Assembly: GCA_963575645.1 (NCBI GenBank)
Contig: OY754470.1
Coordinates: 32,346,501 to 32,410,500 of the forward strand
Reading direction: 5' to 3'
DNA length: 64,000 bases
Source of the DNA: Xanthostigma xanthostigma
Lineage: Eukaryota > Arthropoda > Insecta > Raphidioptera > Raphidiidae
Made by a program: the position numbers and the translations under genes. Of the stretch, positions 11,351 through 23,719 are shown in pieces. The notes beneath the pieces were generated by a model. That model did not search any database and was not told the origin of the DNA. It worked only from the letters and a program-made list of their open reading frames with translations. Numbering within the stretch: position 1 is the first letter of the stretch; each line of letters opens with the position of its first letter.

Positions 11351-14300
11351 GGTTTGGATCATTCTCTCATAAGAAAATGCAAACTGCATATTAACCATTA
11401 TTTTAACGCAGACAAGCAGTTTTTATATGCTTCACGACAATTGCGTGCAAATGAGTCCTTATAAGCAAAATGGCTTTATTTTACAAAGGTAAGTCTATTT
11501 ACACTATAACATTCAGGTTTGGATCCTTCTCTCATAAGAAAATGCAAACGGCATATTAACCATTATTTTAACGCATACAAGCAGTTTTTACATGCTTTAT
11601 GACAATTAGGGGCAAATGAGTCCTTATAGGCAAAATTGCTTTATTTCATAAAGGTAAGTTTACTTACACTATAACATTCAGGTTTGGATTATTCTCTCAC
11701 AAGAAAATGCAAACTGCATATTAACTATTATTTTAACGCATACAAGCAGTTTTTACATGCTTTATGACAATTAGGTGCAAATGAGTCCTTATAGGCAAAA
11801 TTGCTTTATTTCATGAGGGTAAGTCTATTTACACTATAACATTCAGGTTTGGATCATTCTCTCATAAGAAAATGCAAACTGCATATTATCCATTATTTAA
11901 ACGCAGACAAGCAGTTTTACATGCTTTACGACAATTAGGTGCAAATGAGTCTATATAGGCAAAATTGCTTTATTTCATGAGGGTAAGTATATTTACACTA
12001 TAACATTCAGGTTTGGATCATTTTCTCATAAGAAAATGCAAACTGCATATTTACTATCATTTTCACGCAGACAAGCAGTTTTTACATGCTTCACGACAAT
12101 TGCGTGCAAATGAGTCCTTATAGGCAAAATTGCTTTATTTTACAAAGGTAAGTCTATTTACACTATAACATTCAGGTTTGGATCATTCTCTCATAAGAAA
12201 ATGCAATCTGCATATTAACCATTATTTTAACGCATACAAGCAGTTTTTACATGCTTTATGACAATTAGGGGCAAATGAGTCCTTATAGGCAAAATTGCTT
12301 TATTTCATGAAGGTAAGTCTATTTACACTATAACATTCAGGTTTGGATCATTCTCTCATAGGAAAATGCAAACTGCATATTAACCATTATTTAAACGCAG
12401 ACAAGCAGTTTTTACATGCTTTACGACAATTAGGTGCAAATGAGTCTTTATAGGCAAAATTGCTTTATTTCAAGAGGGTAAGTCTATTTACACTATAACA
12501 TTCAGGTTTGGGTCATTCTCTCATAAGAAAATGCAAACTGCATATTCACTATCAATTTAACGCATACAAGCAGTTTTTACATGCTTTATGACAATTAGGT
12601 GCAAATGAGTCTTTATAGGCAAAATTGCTTTATTTCATGAGGGTAAGTCTATTTACACTATAACATTCAGGTTTGGATCATTCTCTCATAAGAAAATGCA
12701 AACTGCATATTAACCATTATTTTAACGCAGACAAGCAGTTTTTACATGCTTCACGACAATTGCGTGCAAATGAGTCCTTATAGGCAAAAAGGCTTTATTT
12801 TACAAAGGTAAGTCTATTTCACTATAACATTCAGGTTTGGATCATTCTCTCATAAGAAAATGCAAACTGCATATTAACCATTATTTTAACGCATACAAGC
12901 AGTTTTTACATGCTTTATGACAATTAGGGGCAAATGAGTCCTTATAGGCAAAATTGCTTTATTTCATGAAGGTAAGTCTATTTACACTATAACATTCAGG
13001 TTTGGATCTTTCTCTCATAAGAAAATGCAAACTGCATATTTACTATCATTTTCACGCAGACAAGCAGTTTTCACATGTTTTACGACAATTAGGTGGAAAT
13101 AAGTCTTTAAAGGCAAAATTGTTTTATTTCACAAAGGTAAGTCTACTTTCACTATAACATTCAGGTTTGGATCATTCTCTCATAAGAAAATGCAAACTGC
13201 ATATTAACCATTATTTTAACGCAGACAAGCAGTTTTTATATGCTTCACGACAATTGCGTGCAAATGAGTCCTTATAAGCAAAATTGCTTTATTTTACAAA
13301 GGTAAGTCTATTTACACTATAACATTCAGGTTTGGATCATTCTCTCATAAGAAAATGCAAACTGCATATTTACTATCATTTTCACGCAGACAAGCAGTTT
13401 TCACATGTTTTACGACAATTAGGTGGAAATAAGTCCTTCAAGGCAAAATTGTTTTATTTCACAAAGGTAAGTCTACTTTCACTATAACATTCAGGTTTAG
13501 ATCATTCTCTCATAAGAAAATGCAAACTGCATATTAACCATTATTTTAACGCAGACAAGCAGTTTTTATATGCTTCACGACAATTGCGTGCAAATGAGTC
13601 CTTATAAGCAAAATGGATTTATTTACAAAGGTAAGTCTATTTACACTATAACATTCAGGTTTGGATCCTTCTCTCATAAGAAAATGCAAACGGCATATTA
13701 ACCATTATTTTAACGCATACAAGCAGTTTTTACATGCTTTATAACAATAAGGGGCAAATAAGTCCTTATAGGCAAAATTGCTTAATTTTATGAGGGTAAG
13801 TCTATTTACACTATAACATTCAGGTTTGGATCTTTCTCTCATAAGAAAATGCAAACTGCATATTTACTATCATTTTAACGCATACAAGCAGTTTTTACAT
13901 GCTTTACGACAATTAGGTGCAAATGAGTACTTTTAGGCAAAACTGCTTTATTTCACAAAGGTAAGTTTACTTACACTATAACATTCAGGTTTGGATTATT
14001 CTCTCACAAGAAAATGCAAACTGCATATTAACTATTATTTTAACGCATACAAGCAGTTTTTACATGCTTTATGACAATTAGGTGCAAATGAGTCCTTATA
14101 GGCAAAATTGCTTTATTTCATGAGGGTTAGTCTATTTACACTATAACATTCAGGTTTGGATCATTCTCTCATAAGAAAATGCAAACTGCATATTATCCAT
14201 TATTTAAACGCAGACAAGCAGTTTTTACATGCTTTACGACAATTAGGTGCAAATGAGTCTTTATAGGCAAAATTGCTTTATTTCATGAGGGTAAGTATAT

Positions 14301-14812
14301 TTACACTATAACATTCAGGTTTAGATCATTCTCTCATAAGAAAATGCAAACTGCATATTTACTATCATTTTCACGCAGACAAGCAGTTTTTACATGCTTC
14401 ACGACAATTGCGTGCAAATGAGTCCTTATAGGCAAAATTGCTTTATTTTACAAAGGTAAGTCTATTTACACTATAACATTCAGGTTTGGATCATTCTCTC
14501 ATAAGAAAATGCAATCTGCATATTAACCATTATTTTAACGCATACTAGCAGTTTTTACATGCTTTATGACAATTAGGGGCAAATGAGTCCTTATAGGCAA
14601 AATTGCTTTATTTCATGAAGGTAAGTCTATTTACACTATAACATTCAGGTTTGGATCATTCTCTCATAAGAAAATGCAAACTGCATATTTACTATCATTT
14701 TCACGCATACAAGCAGTTTTTACATGCTTTATGACAATAAGGGGCAAATAAGTCCTTATAGGCAAAATTGCTTTATTTTAGAAAGGTAAGTCTATTTACA
14801 CTATAACATTCA

Positions 14813-15471
14813 GGTTTGGATCATTTTCTCAAAAGATAATGCAAACTGATCATTTCCTATTATTTTCACTCGGACAAGCAGTATTTACATGCTTTATGAC
14901 AATTAGGTGCAAATGAGTCCTTATAGGCAAAATTGCTTTATTTCATGAAGGTAAGTCTACTTACACTGTAACATTCAAGTTTGGATCATTCTCTCAAAAG
15001 ATAATGCAAACTGATAATTTCCTATTATTTTCACGCAGACAAAAAGTATTTACATGCTTTATGACAATTAGGTGCAAATGTGTCCTAATAGGCAGAATTG
15101 CTTTATTTCACAAAGGTAAGTCTACTTTCACTATAATATTCAGGGCTGGATCATTCTCTCATAAGAAAATGCAAACTGCATATTAACCATTATTTTAACG
15201 CAGACAAGCAGTTTTTACATGCTTCACGACAATTGCGTGCAAATGAGTCTTTATAGGCAAAATTGCTTTATTTTACAAAGGTAAGTCTATTTATATTATA
15301 AAATTCAGGTTTGGATCATTTTCTCAAAAGATAATGCAAACTGATCATTTCCTATTTTTTTCACGCAGACAAGCAGTATTTACATGCTTTATGACAATTA
15401 GGTGCAAATGTGTCCTTATAGGCAGAATTGCTTTATTCACAAAGGTAAGTCTACTTTCACTATAATATTCA
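14813..15471 (+). repeat. Divergent monomer cluster 1
   Basis: Four units starting at 14813, 14978, 15143 and 15308. The first, second and fourth belong to a strongly diverged subfamily: tctcaaaagataatgc replaces tctcataagaaaatgc, actgatcatttcc or actgataatttcc replaces actgcatattaacc, and agcagtatttac replaces agcagtttttac (the second unit reads aaaaagtatttac). The third is an ordinary monomer entered through a cagggctgg junction. The last unit is 164 bp because of a base missing in tttattcacaaagg. Confidence 0.9.
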
Positions 15472-17615
15472 GGGTTGGATCATTCTCTCATAAGAAAATG
15501 CAAACTGCATATTAACCATTATTTTAACGCAGACAAACAGTTTTTACATGCTTCACGACAATTGCGTGCAAATGAGTCCTTATAGGCAAAAGTGCTTTAT
15601 TTCATGAGGGTAAGTCTATTTACACTATAACATTCAGGTTTGGATCATTCTCTCATAAGAAAATGCAAACTGCATATTAACCATTATTTTAACGCAACAA
15701 GCAGTTTTTACATGCTTTACGACAATTAGGTGCAAATGAGTACTTTTAGGCAAAACTGCTTTATTTCACAAAGGTAAGTTTACTTACACTATAACATTCA
15801 GGTTTGGATTATTCTCTCACAAGAAAATGCAAACTGCATATTAACTATTATTTTAACGCATTCAAGCAGTTTTTACATGCTTTATGACAATTAGGTGCAA
15901 ATGAGTCCTTATAGGCAAAATTGCTTTATTTCATGAGGGTAAGTCTATTTACACTATAACATTCAGGTTTGGATCATTCTCTCATAAGAAAATGCAAACT
16001 GCATATTATCCATTATTTAAACGCAGACAAGCAGTTTTTACATGCTTTACGACAATTAGGTGCAAATGAGTCTTTATAGGCAAAATTGCTTTATTTCATG
16101 AGGGTAAGTATATTTACACTATAACATTCAGGTTTGGATCATTTTCTCATAAGAAAATGCAAACTGCATATTTACTATCATTTTCACGCAGACAAGCAGT
16201 TTTTACATGCCTCACGACAATTGCGTGCAAATAAGTCCTTATAGGCAAAATTGCTTTATTTTACAAAGGTAAGTCTATTTACACTATAACATTCAGGTTT
16301 GGATCATTCTCTCATAAGAAAATGCAATCTGCATATTAACCATTATTTTAACGCATACAAGCAGTTTTTACATGCTTTATGACAATTAGGGGCAAATGAG
16401 TCCTTATAGGCAAAATTGCTTTATTTCATGAAGGTAAGTCTATTTACACTATAACATTCAGGTTTGGATCATTCTCTCATAAGAAAATGCAAACTGCATA
16501 TTAACCATTATTTAAACGCAGACAAGCAGTTTTTACATGCTTTACGACAATTGCGTGCAAATGAGTCTTTATAGGCAAAATTGCTTTATTTCATGAGGGT
16601 AAGTCTATTTACACTATAACATTCAGGTTTGGGTCATTCTCTCATAAGAAAATGCAAACTGCATATTTACTATCATTTTAACGCATACAAGCAGTTTTTA
16701 CATGCTTTATGACAATTAGTTGCAAATGAGTCTTTATAGGCAAAATTGCTTTATTTCATGAGGGTAAGTCTATTTACACTATAACATTCAGGTTTGGATC
16801 ATTCTCTCATAAGAAAATGCAAACTGCATATTAACCATTATTTTAACGCAGACAAGCAGTTTTTACATGCTTCACGACAATTGCGTGCAAATGAGTCCTT
16901 ATAGGCAAAAAGGCTTTATTTTACAAAGGTAAGTCTATTTTCACTATAATATTCAGGTTTGGATCATTCTCTCATAAGAAAATGCAAACTGCATATTATA
17001 CATTATTTTAACGCATACAAGCAGTTTTTACATGCTTTAAGACAATAAGGGGCAAATAAGTCCTTATAGGCAAAAAGGCTTTATTTCATGAGGGTAAGTC
17101 TATTTGCACTATAACGTTCAGGTTTGGATCATTCTCTCATAAGAAAATGCAAACTGCATATTTACTATCATTTTCACGCAGACAAGCAGTTTTCACATGT
17201 TTTACGACAATTAGGTGGAAATAAGTCCTTAAAGGCAAAATTGTTTTATTTCACAAAGGTAAGTCTACTTTCACTATAACATTCAGGTTTGGATCATTCT
17301 CTCATAAGAAAATGCAAACTGCATATTAACCATTATTTTAACGCAGACAAGCAGTTTTTATATGCTTCACGACAATTGCGTGCAAATGAGTCCTTATAGG
17401 CAAAATTGCTTTATTTTACAAAGATAAGTCTACTTTCACTATAACATTCAGGTTTGGATCATTCTCTCATAAGAAAATACTAACTGCATATTAACCATTA
17501 TTTTAACGCAGACAAGCAGTTTTTATATGCTTCACGACAATTGCGTGCAAATGAGTCCTTAAAAGCAAAATGGCTTTATTTTACAAAGGTAAGTCTATTT
17601 ACACTATAACATTCA

Positions 17616-19430
17616 GGTTTGGATCCTTCTCTCATAAGAAAATGCAAACGGCATATTAACCATTATTTTAACGCATACAAGCAGTTTTTACATGCTTTAT
17701 GACAATTAGGGGCAAATGAGTCCTTATAGGCAAAATTGCTTTATTTCACAAAGGTAAGTTTACTTACACTATAACATTCAGGTTTGGATTATTCTCTCAC
17801 AAGAAAATGCAAACTGCATATTAACTATTATTTTAACGCATACAAGCAGTTTTTACATGCTTTATGACAATTAGGTGCAAATGAGTCCTTATAGGCAAAA
17901 TTGCTTTATTTCATGAGGGTAAGTCTATTTACACTATAACATTAAGGTTTGGATCATTCTCTCATAAGAAAATGCAAACTGCATATTATCCATTATTTAA
18001 ACGCAGACAAGCAGTTTTTACATGCTTTACGACAATTAGGTGCAAATGAGTCTTTATAGGCAAAATTGCTTTATTTCATGAGGGTAAGTATATTTACACT
18101 ATAACATTCAGGTTTGGATCATTCTCTCATAAGAAAATGCAAACTGCATATTTACTATCATTTTCACGCAGACAAACAGTTTTTACATGCTTCACGACAA
18201 TTGCGTGCAAATGAGTCCTTATAGGCAAAATTGCTTTATTTTACAAAGGTAAATCTATTTACACTATAACATTCAGGTTTGGATCATTATCTCATAAGAA
18301 AATGCAAACTGCATATTAACCATTATTTTAACGCATACATGCAGTTTTTACATGCTTTACGACAATTAGGTGCAAATTAGTCTATTTAGGCAAAATTGCT
18401 TTATTTTACAAAGGTAAGTTTATTTAAACTATAACATTCAGGTTTGGATCCTTCTCTCATAAGAAAATGCAAACGGCATATTAACCATTATTTTAACGCA
18501 TACAAGCAGTTTTTACATGCTTTATGACAATTAGGGGCAAATGAGTCCTTATAGGCCAAATTGCTTTATTTCATTTGGGTAATTCTATTTACACTATAAC
18601 ATTCAGGTTTGGATCATTCTCTCATAAGAAAATGCAAACTGCATATTAACCATTATTTTAACGCTGACAAGCAGTTTATACATGCTTTATGACAATTAGG
18701 GGAAAATGAGTCCTTATAGGCAAAATTGCTTTATTTCATGAAGGTTAGTCTATTTACACTATAACATTCAGGTTTGGATCATTCTCTCATAAGAAAATGC
18801 AAACTGCATATTAATCTTTATTTTAACGCAGACAAGCAGTTTTTACATGCTTTATGACAATTAGGTGCAAATGAGTCTTTATAGGCAAAATTGCTTTATT
18901 TCATGAGGGTAAGTCTATTTACACTAAAACATTCAGGTTTGGATCATTCTCTCATAAGAAAATGCAAACTGCATATTAACCATTATTTTAACGCAGACAA
19001 TCAGTTTTTACATGCTTCACGACAATTGCGTGCAAATGAGTCCTTATAGGCAAAATTGCGTTATTTTACAAAGGTAAGTCTATTTTCACTATAACATTCA
19101 GGTTTGGATCATTCTCTCATAAGAAAATGCAAACTGCATATTAACCATTATTTTAACGCAGACAAGCAGTTTTCACATGTTTTACGACAATTAGGTGGAA
19201 ATAAGTCCTTAAAGGCAAAATTGTTTTATTTCACAAAGGTTAGTCTACTTTCACTATAACATTCAGGTTTGGATCATTCTCTCATAAGAAAATGCAAACT
19301 GCATATTAACCATTATTTTAACGCAGACAAGCAGTTTTTATATGCTTAACGACAATTGCGTGCAAATGAGTCCTTATAAGCAAAATTGCTTTATTTTACA
19401 AAGGTAAGTCTATTTACACTATAACATTCA
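17616..19430 (+). repeat. Near-perfect 1,815-bp HOR, copy 1 of tandem pair
   Basis: This is an eleven-monomer unit whose first monomer has a ggatccttctc start and an aaacggcat variant. Comparing it monomer by monomer with 19431-21245, I found two substitutions: catacatgcag here against catacaagcag in copy 2, and a final attca here against attcc there. All other private variants are shared, including attaagg, cattatctc, catttgggtaattc, agtttatacatg, ttaatcttta, gacaatcag and attgcgtta. The unit is very young relative to the rest of the array. A collapsed or expanded assembly error is an alternative that only long reads can exclude. Confidence 0.93.
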
Positions 19431-21245
19431 GGTTTGGATCCTTCTCTCATAAGAAAATGCAAACGGCATATTAACCATTATTTTAACGCATACAAGCAGT
19501 TTTTACATGCTTTATGACAATTAGGGGCAAATGAGTCCTTATAGGCAAAATTGCTTTATTTCACAAAGGTAAGTTTACTTACACTATAACATTCAGGTTT
19601 GGATTATTCTCTCACAAGAAAATGCAAACTGCATATTAACTATTATTTTAACGCATACAAGCAGTTTTTACATGCTTTATGACAATTAGGTGCAAATGAG
19701 TCCTTATAGGCAAAATTGCTTTATTTCATGAGGGTAAGTCTATTTACACTATAACATTAAGGTTTGGATCATTCTCTCATAAGAAAATGCAAACTGCATA
19801 TTATCCATTATTTAAACGCAGACAAGCAGTTTTTACATGCTTTACGACAATTAGGTGCAAATGAGTCTTTATAGGCAAAATTGCTTTATTTCATGAGGGT
19901 AAGTATATTTACACTATAACATTCAGGTTTGGATCATTCTCTCATAAGAAAATGCAAACTGCATATTTACTATCATTTTCACGCAGACAAACAGTTTTTA
20001 CATGCTTCACGACAATTGCGTGCAAATGAGTCCTTATAGGCAAAATTGCTTTATTTTACAAAGGTAAATCTATTTACACTATAACATTCAGGTTTGGATC
20101 ATTATCTCATAAGAAAATGCAAACTGCATATTAACCATTATTTTAACGCATACAAGCAGTTTTTACATGCTTTACGACAATTAGGTGCAAATTAGTCTAT
20201 TTAGGCAAAATTGCTTTATTTTACAAAGGTAAGTTTATTTAAACTATAACATTCAGGTTTGGATCCTTCTCTCATAAGAAAATGCAAACGGCATATTAAC
20301 CATTATTTTAACGCATACAAGCAGTTTTTACATGCTTTATGACAATTAGGGGCAAATGAGTCCTTATAGGCCAAATTGCTTTATTTCATTTGGGTAATTC
20401 TATTTACACTATAACATTCAGGTTTGGATCATTCTCTCATAAGAAAATGCAAACTGCATATTAACCATTATTTTAACGCTGACAAGCAGTTTATACATGC
20501 TTTATGACAATTAGGGGAAAATGAGTCCTTATAGGCAAAATTGCTTTATTTCATGAAGGTTAGTCTATTTACACTATAACATTCAGGTTTGGATCATTCT
20601 CTCATAAGAAAATGCAAACTGCATATTAATCTTTATTTTAACGCAGACAAGCAGTTTTTACATGCTTTATGACAATTAGGTGCAAATGAGTCTTTATAGG
20701 CAAAATTGCTTTATTTCATGAGGGTAAGTCTATTTACACTAAAACATTCAGGTTTGGATCATTCTCTCATAAGAAAATGCAAACTGCATATTAACCATTA
20801 TTTTAACGCAGACAATCAGTTTTTACATGCTTCACGACAATTGCGTGCAAATGAGTCCTTATAGGCAAAATTGCGTTATTTTACAAAGGTAAGTCTATTT
20901 TCACTATAACATTCAGGTTTGGATCATTCTCTCATAAGAAAATGCAAACTGCATATTAACCATTATTTTAACGCAGACAAGCAGTTTTCACATGTTTTAC
21001 GACAATTAGGTGGAAATAAGTCCTTAAAGGCAAAATTGTTTTATTTCACAAAGGTTAGTCTACTTTCACTATAACATTCAGGTTTGGATCATTCTCTCAT
21101 AAGAAAATGCAAACTGCATATTAACCATTATTTTAACGCAGACAAGCAGTTTTTATATGCTTAACGACAATTGCGTGCAAATGAGTCCTTATAAGCAAAA
21201 TTGCTTTATTTTACAAAGGTAAGTCTATTTACACTATAACATTCC
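19431..21245 (+). repeat. Near-perfect 1,815-bp HOR, copy 2 of tandem pair
   Basis: It begins exactly 1,815 bp after copy 1, and its private variants align one-to-one with those of 17616-19430. The next monomer (21246) again has the ggatccttctc start but is followed by a different order of variants, so the exact tandem ends here after two copies. Confidence 0.93.
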
Positions 21246-23719
21246 GGTTTGGATCCTTCTCTCATAAGAAAATGCAAACTGCATATTAACCATTATTTTA
21301 ACGCATACAAGCAGTTTTTACATGCTTTATGACAATTAGGGGCAAATGAGTCCTTATAGGCAAAATTGCTTTATTTCATGAAGGTAAGTCTATTTACACT
21401 ATAACATTCAGGTTTGGATCTTTCTCTCATAAGAAAATGCAAACTGCATATTTACTATCATTTTAACGCATACAAGCAGTTTTTACATGCTTTATGACAA
21501 TTAGGTGCAAATGAGTCTTTATAGGCAAAATTGCTTTATTTCATGAGGGTAAGTCTATTTACACTAAAACATTCAGGTTTGGATCATTCTCTCATAAGAA
21601 AATGCAAACTGCATATTAACCATTATTTTAACGCAGACAAGCAGTTTTTACATGCTTCACGACAATTGCGTGCAAATGAGTCCTTATAGGCAAAATTGCG
21701 TTATTTTACAAAGGTAAGTCTATTTTCATTATAACATTCAGGTTTGGATCATTCTCTCATAAGAAAATGCAAACTGCATATTAACCCTTATTTTAACGCA
21801 GACAAGCAGTTTTCACATGTTTTACGACAATTAGGTGGAAATAAGTCCTTAAAGGCAAAATTGTTTTATTTCACAAAGATAAGTCTACTTTCACTATAAC
21901 ATTCAGGTTTGGATCATTCTCTCATAAGAAAATGCAAACTGCATATTAACCATTATTTTAACGCAGACAAGCAGTTTTTATATGCTTAACGACAATTGCG
22001 TGCAAATGAGTCCTTAAAAGCAAAATTGCTTTATTTTACAAAGGTAAGTCTATTTACACTAAACATTCAGGTTTGGATCCTTCTCTCATAAGAAAATGCA
22101 AACTGCATATTAACCATTATTTTAACGCATACAAGCAGTTTTTACATGCTTTATGACATATAGGGGCAAATGAATCCTTATAGGCAAAATTGCTTTATTT
22201 CATGAAGGTAAGTCTATTTACACTATAACATTCAGGTTTGGATCTTTCTCTCATAAGAAAATGCAAACTGCATATTAACCATTATTTAAACGCAGACAAG
22301 CAGTTTTTACATGCTTTACGACAATTAGGTGCAAATAAATCTTTATAGGCAAAATTGCTTTATTTCATGAGGGTAAGTCTATTTACATAATAACATTCAG
22401 GTTTGGATCATTCTCTCATAAGAAAATGCAAACTGCATATTAATTATCATTTTTACGCAAACAAGCAGTTTTTACATGCTTCACGACAATTGCGTGCAAT
22501 TGAGTCCTCATATGCAAAATTGCTTTATTTTACAAAGGTAAGTCTATTTTCACTATTACATCTAGGTTTGGATCATTCTCTCATAAGAAAATGCAAACTG
22601 CATATTATACATTATTTTAACGCATACAAGCAGTTTTTACATGCTTTATGACAATAAGGGGCAAATGAGTCCTTATAGGCAAAATTGCTTTATTTCATGA
22701 AGGTAAGTCTATTTACACTATAACATTCAGGTTTGGGTCATTCTCTCATAAGAAAATGCAAACTGCATATTAACCATTATTTTAACGCAGACAAGCAGTT
22801 TTTACATGCTTCACGACAATTGCGTGCAAATGAGTCCTTATAGGCAAAATTGCGTTATTTTACAAAGGTTAGTCTATTTTCACTATAACATTCAGGTTTG
22901 GATCATTCTCTCATAAGAAAATGCAAACTGCATATTAACCATTATTTTAACGCATACAAGCAGTTTTTACATGCTTTATGACAATTAGGGGCAAATGAGT
23001 CCTTATAGGCCAAATTGCTTTATTTCATTAAGGTAAGTCTATTTACACTATAACATTCAGGTTTGGATCATTCTCTCATAAGAAAATGCAAACTGCATAT
23101 TAACCATTATTTTAACGCTGACAAGCAGTTTATACATGCTTTATGACAATTAGGGGAAAATGAGTCCTTATAGGCAAAATTGCTTTATTTTATGAAGGTT
23201 AGTCTATTTACACTATAACATTCAGGTTTGGATCATTCTCTCATAAGAAAATGCAAACTGCATATTAATCTTTATTTTAACGCAGACAAGCAGTTTTTAC
23301 ATGCTTTATGACAATTAGGTGCAAATGAGTCTTTATAGGCAAAATTGCTTTATTTCATGAGGGTAAGTCTATTTACACTAAAACATTCAGGTTTTGATCA
23401 TTCTCTCATAAGAAAATGCAAACTGCATATTAACCATTATTTTAACGCAGACAAGCAGTTTTCACATGTTTTACGACAATTAGGTGGAAATAAGTCCTTA
23501 AAGGCAAAATTGTTTTATTTCACAAAGGTAAGTCTACTTTCACTATAACATTCAGGTTTGGATCATTCTCTCATAAGAAAATGCAAACTGCATATTAACC
23601 ATTATTTTAACGCAGACAAGCAGTTTTTATATGCTTAACGACAATTGCGTGCAAATGAGTCCTTATAAGCAAAATTGCTTTATTTTACAAAGGTAAGTCT
23701 ATTTACACTATAACATTCA
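21246..23719 (+). repeat. 15-monomer HOR, copy 1
   Basis: The unit consists of a five-monomer run (21246-22069, one base short of 825) plus a ten-monomer run (22070-23719). Both runs start with a ggatccttctc monomer. The next copy starts at 23720. Matching private variants include tcctcatatgc or tcctcatagg monomers with gcaaacaag, a gtttgggtc monomer at 22730, a tataggccaaattgc monomer, an agtttatacatg monomer and a ttaatcttta monomer. Confidence 0.87.

Larger units (their letters stand above)
11681..19595 (+). repeat. Serial higher-order repeat, 11-14 monomers per copy
   Basis: A rare monomer beginning ggtttggattattc, followed by ctctcacaag, starts at 11681, 13988, 15801, 17781 and 19596. 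The spacings are 2307, 1813, 1980 and 1815 bp, or 14, 11, 12 and 11 monomers within 3 bp. Each is followed by the same order of variants: a ttatccattatttaaacg monomer, then a tttactatc monomer, then in the first three copies an aatctgcat monomer (aatctg at 12205, 14513 and 16326). The copies differ by internal gains and losses. The first also lies next to divergent material that includes the cluster at 14813. Confidence 0.85.

Noticed and set aside
22403..22651. Open frame of 82 codons on the plus strand, the longest in the window
   Set aside because: It lies within one and a half satellite monomers and reads straight across repeat boundaries. It exists because 165 bp is 55 codons, so a frame that loses one stop stays open into the next unit. 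No start context, family resemblance or selection pattern supports a protein.
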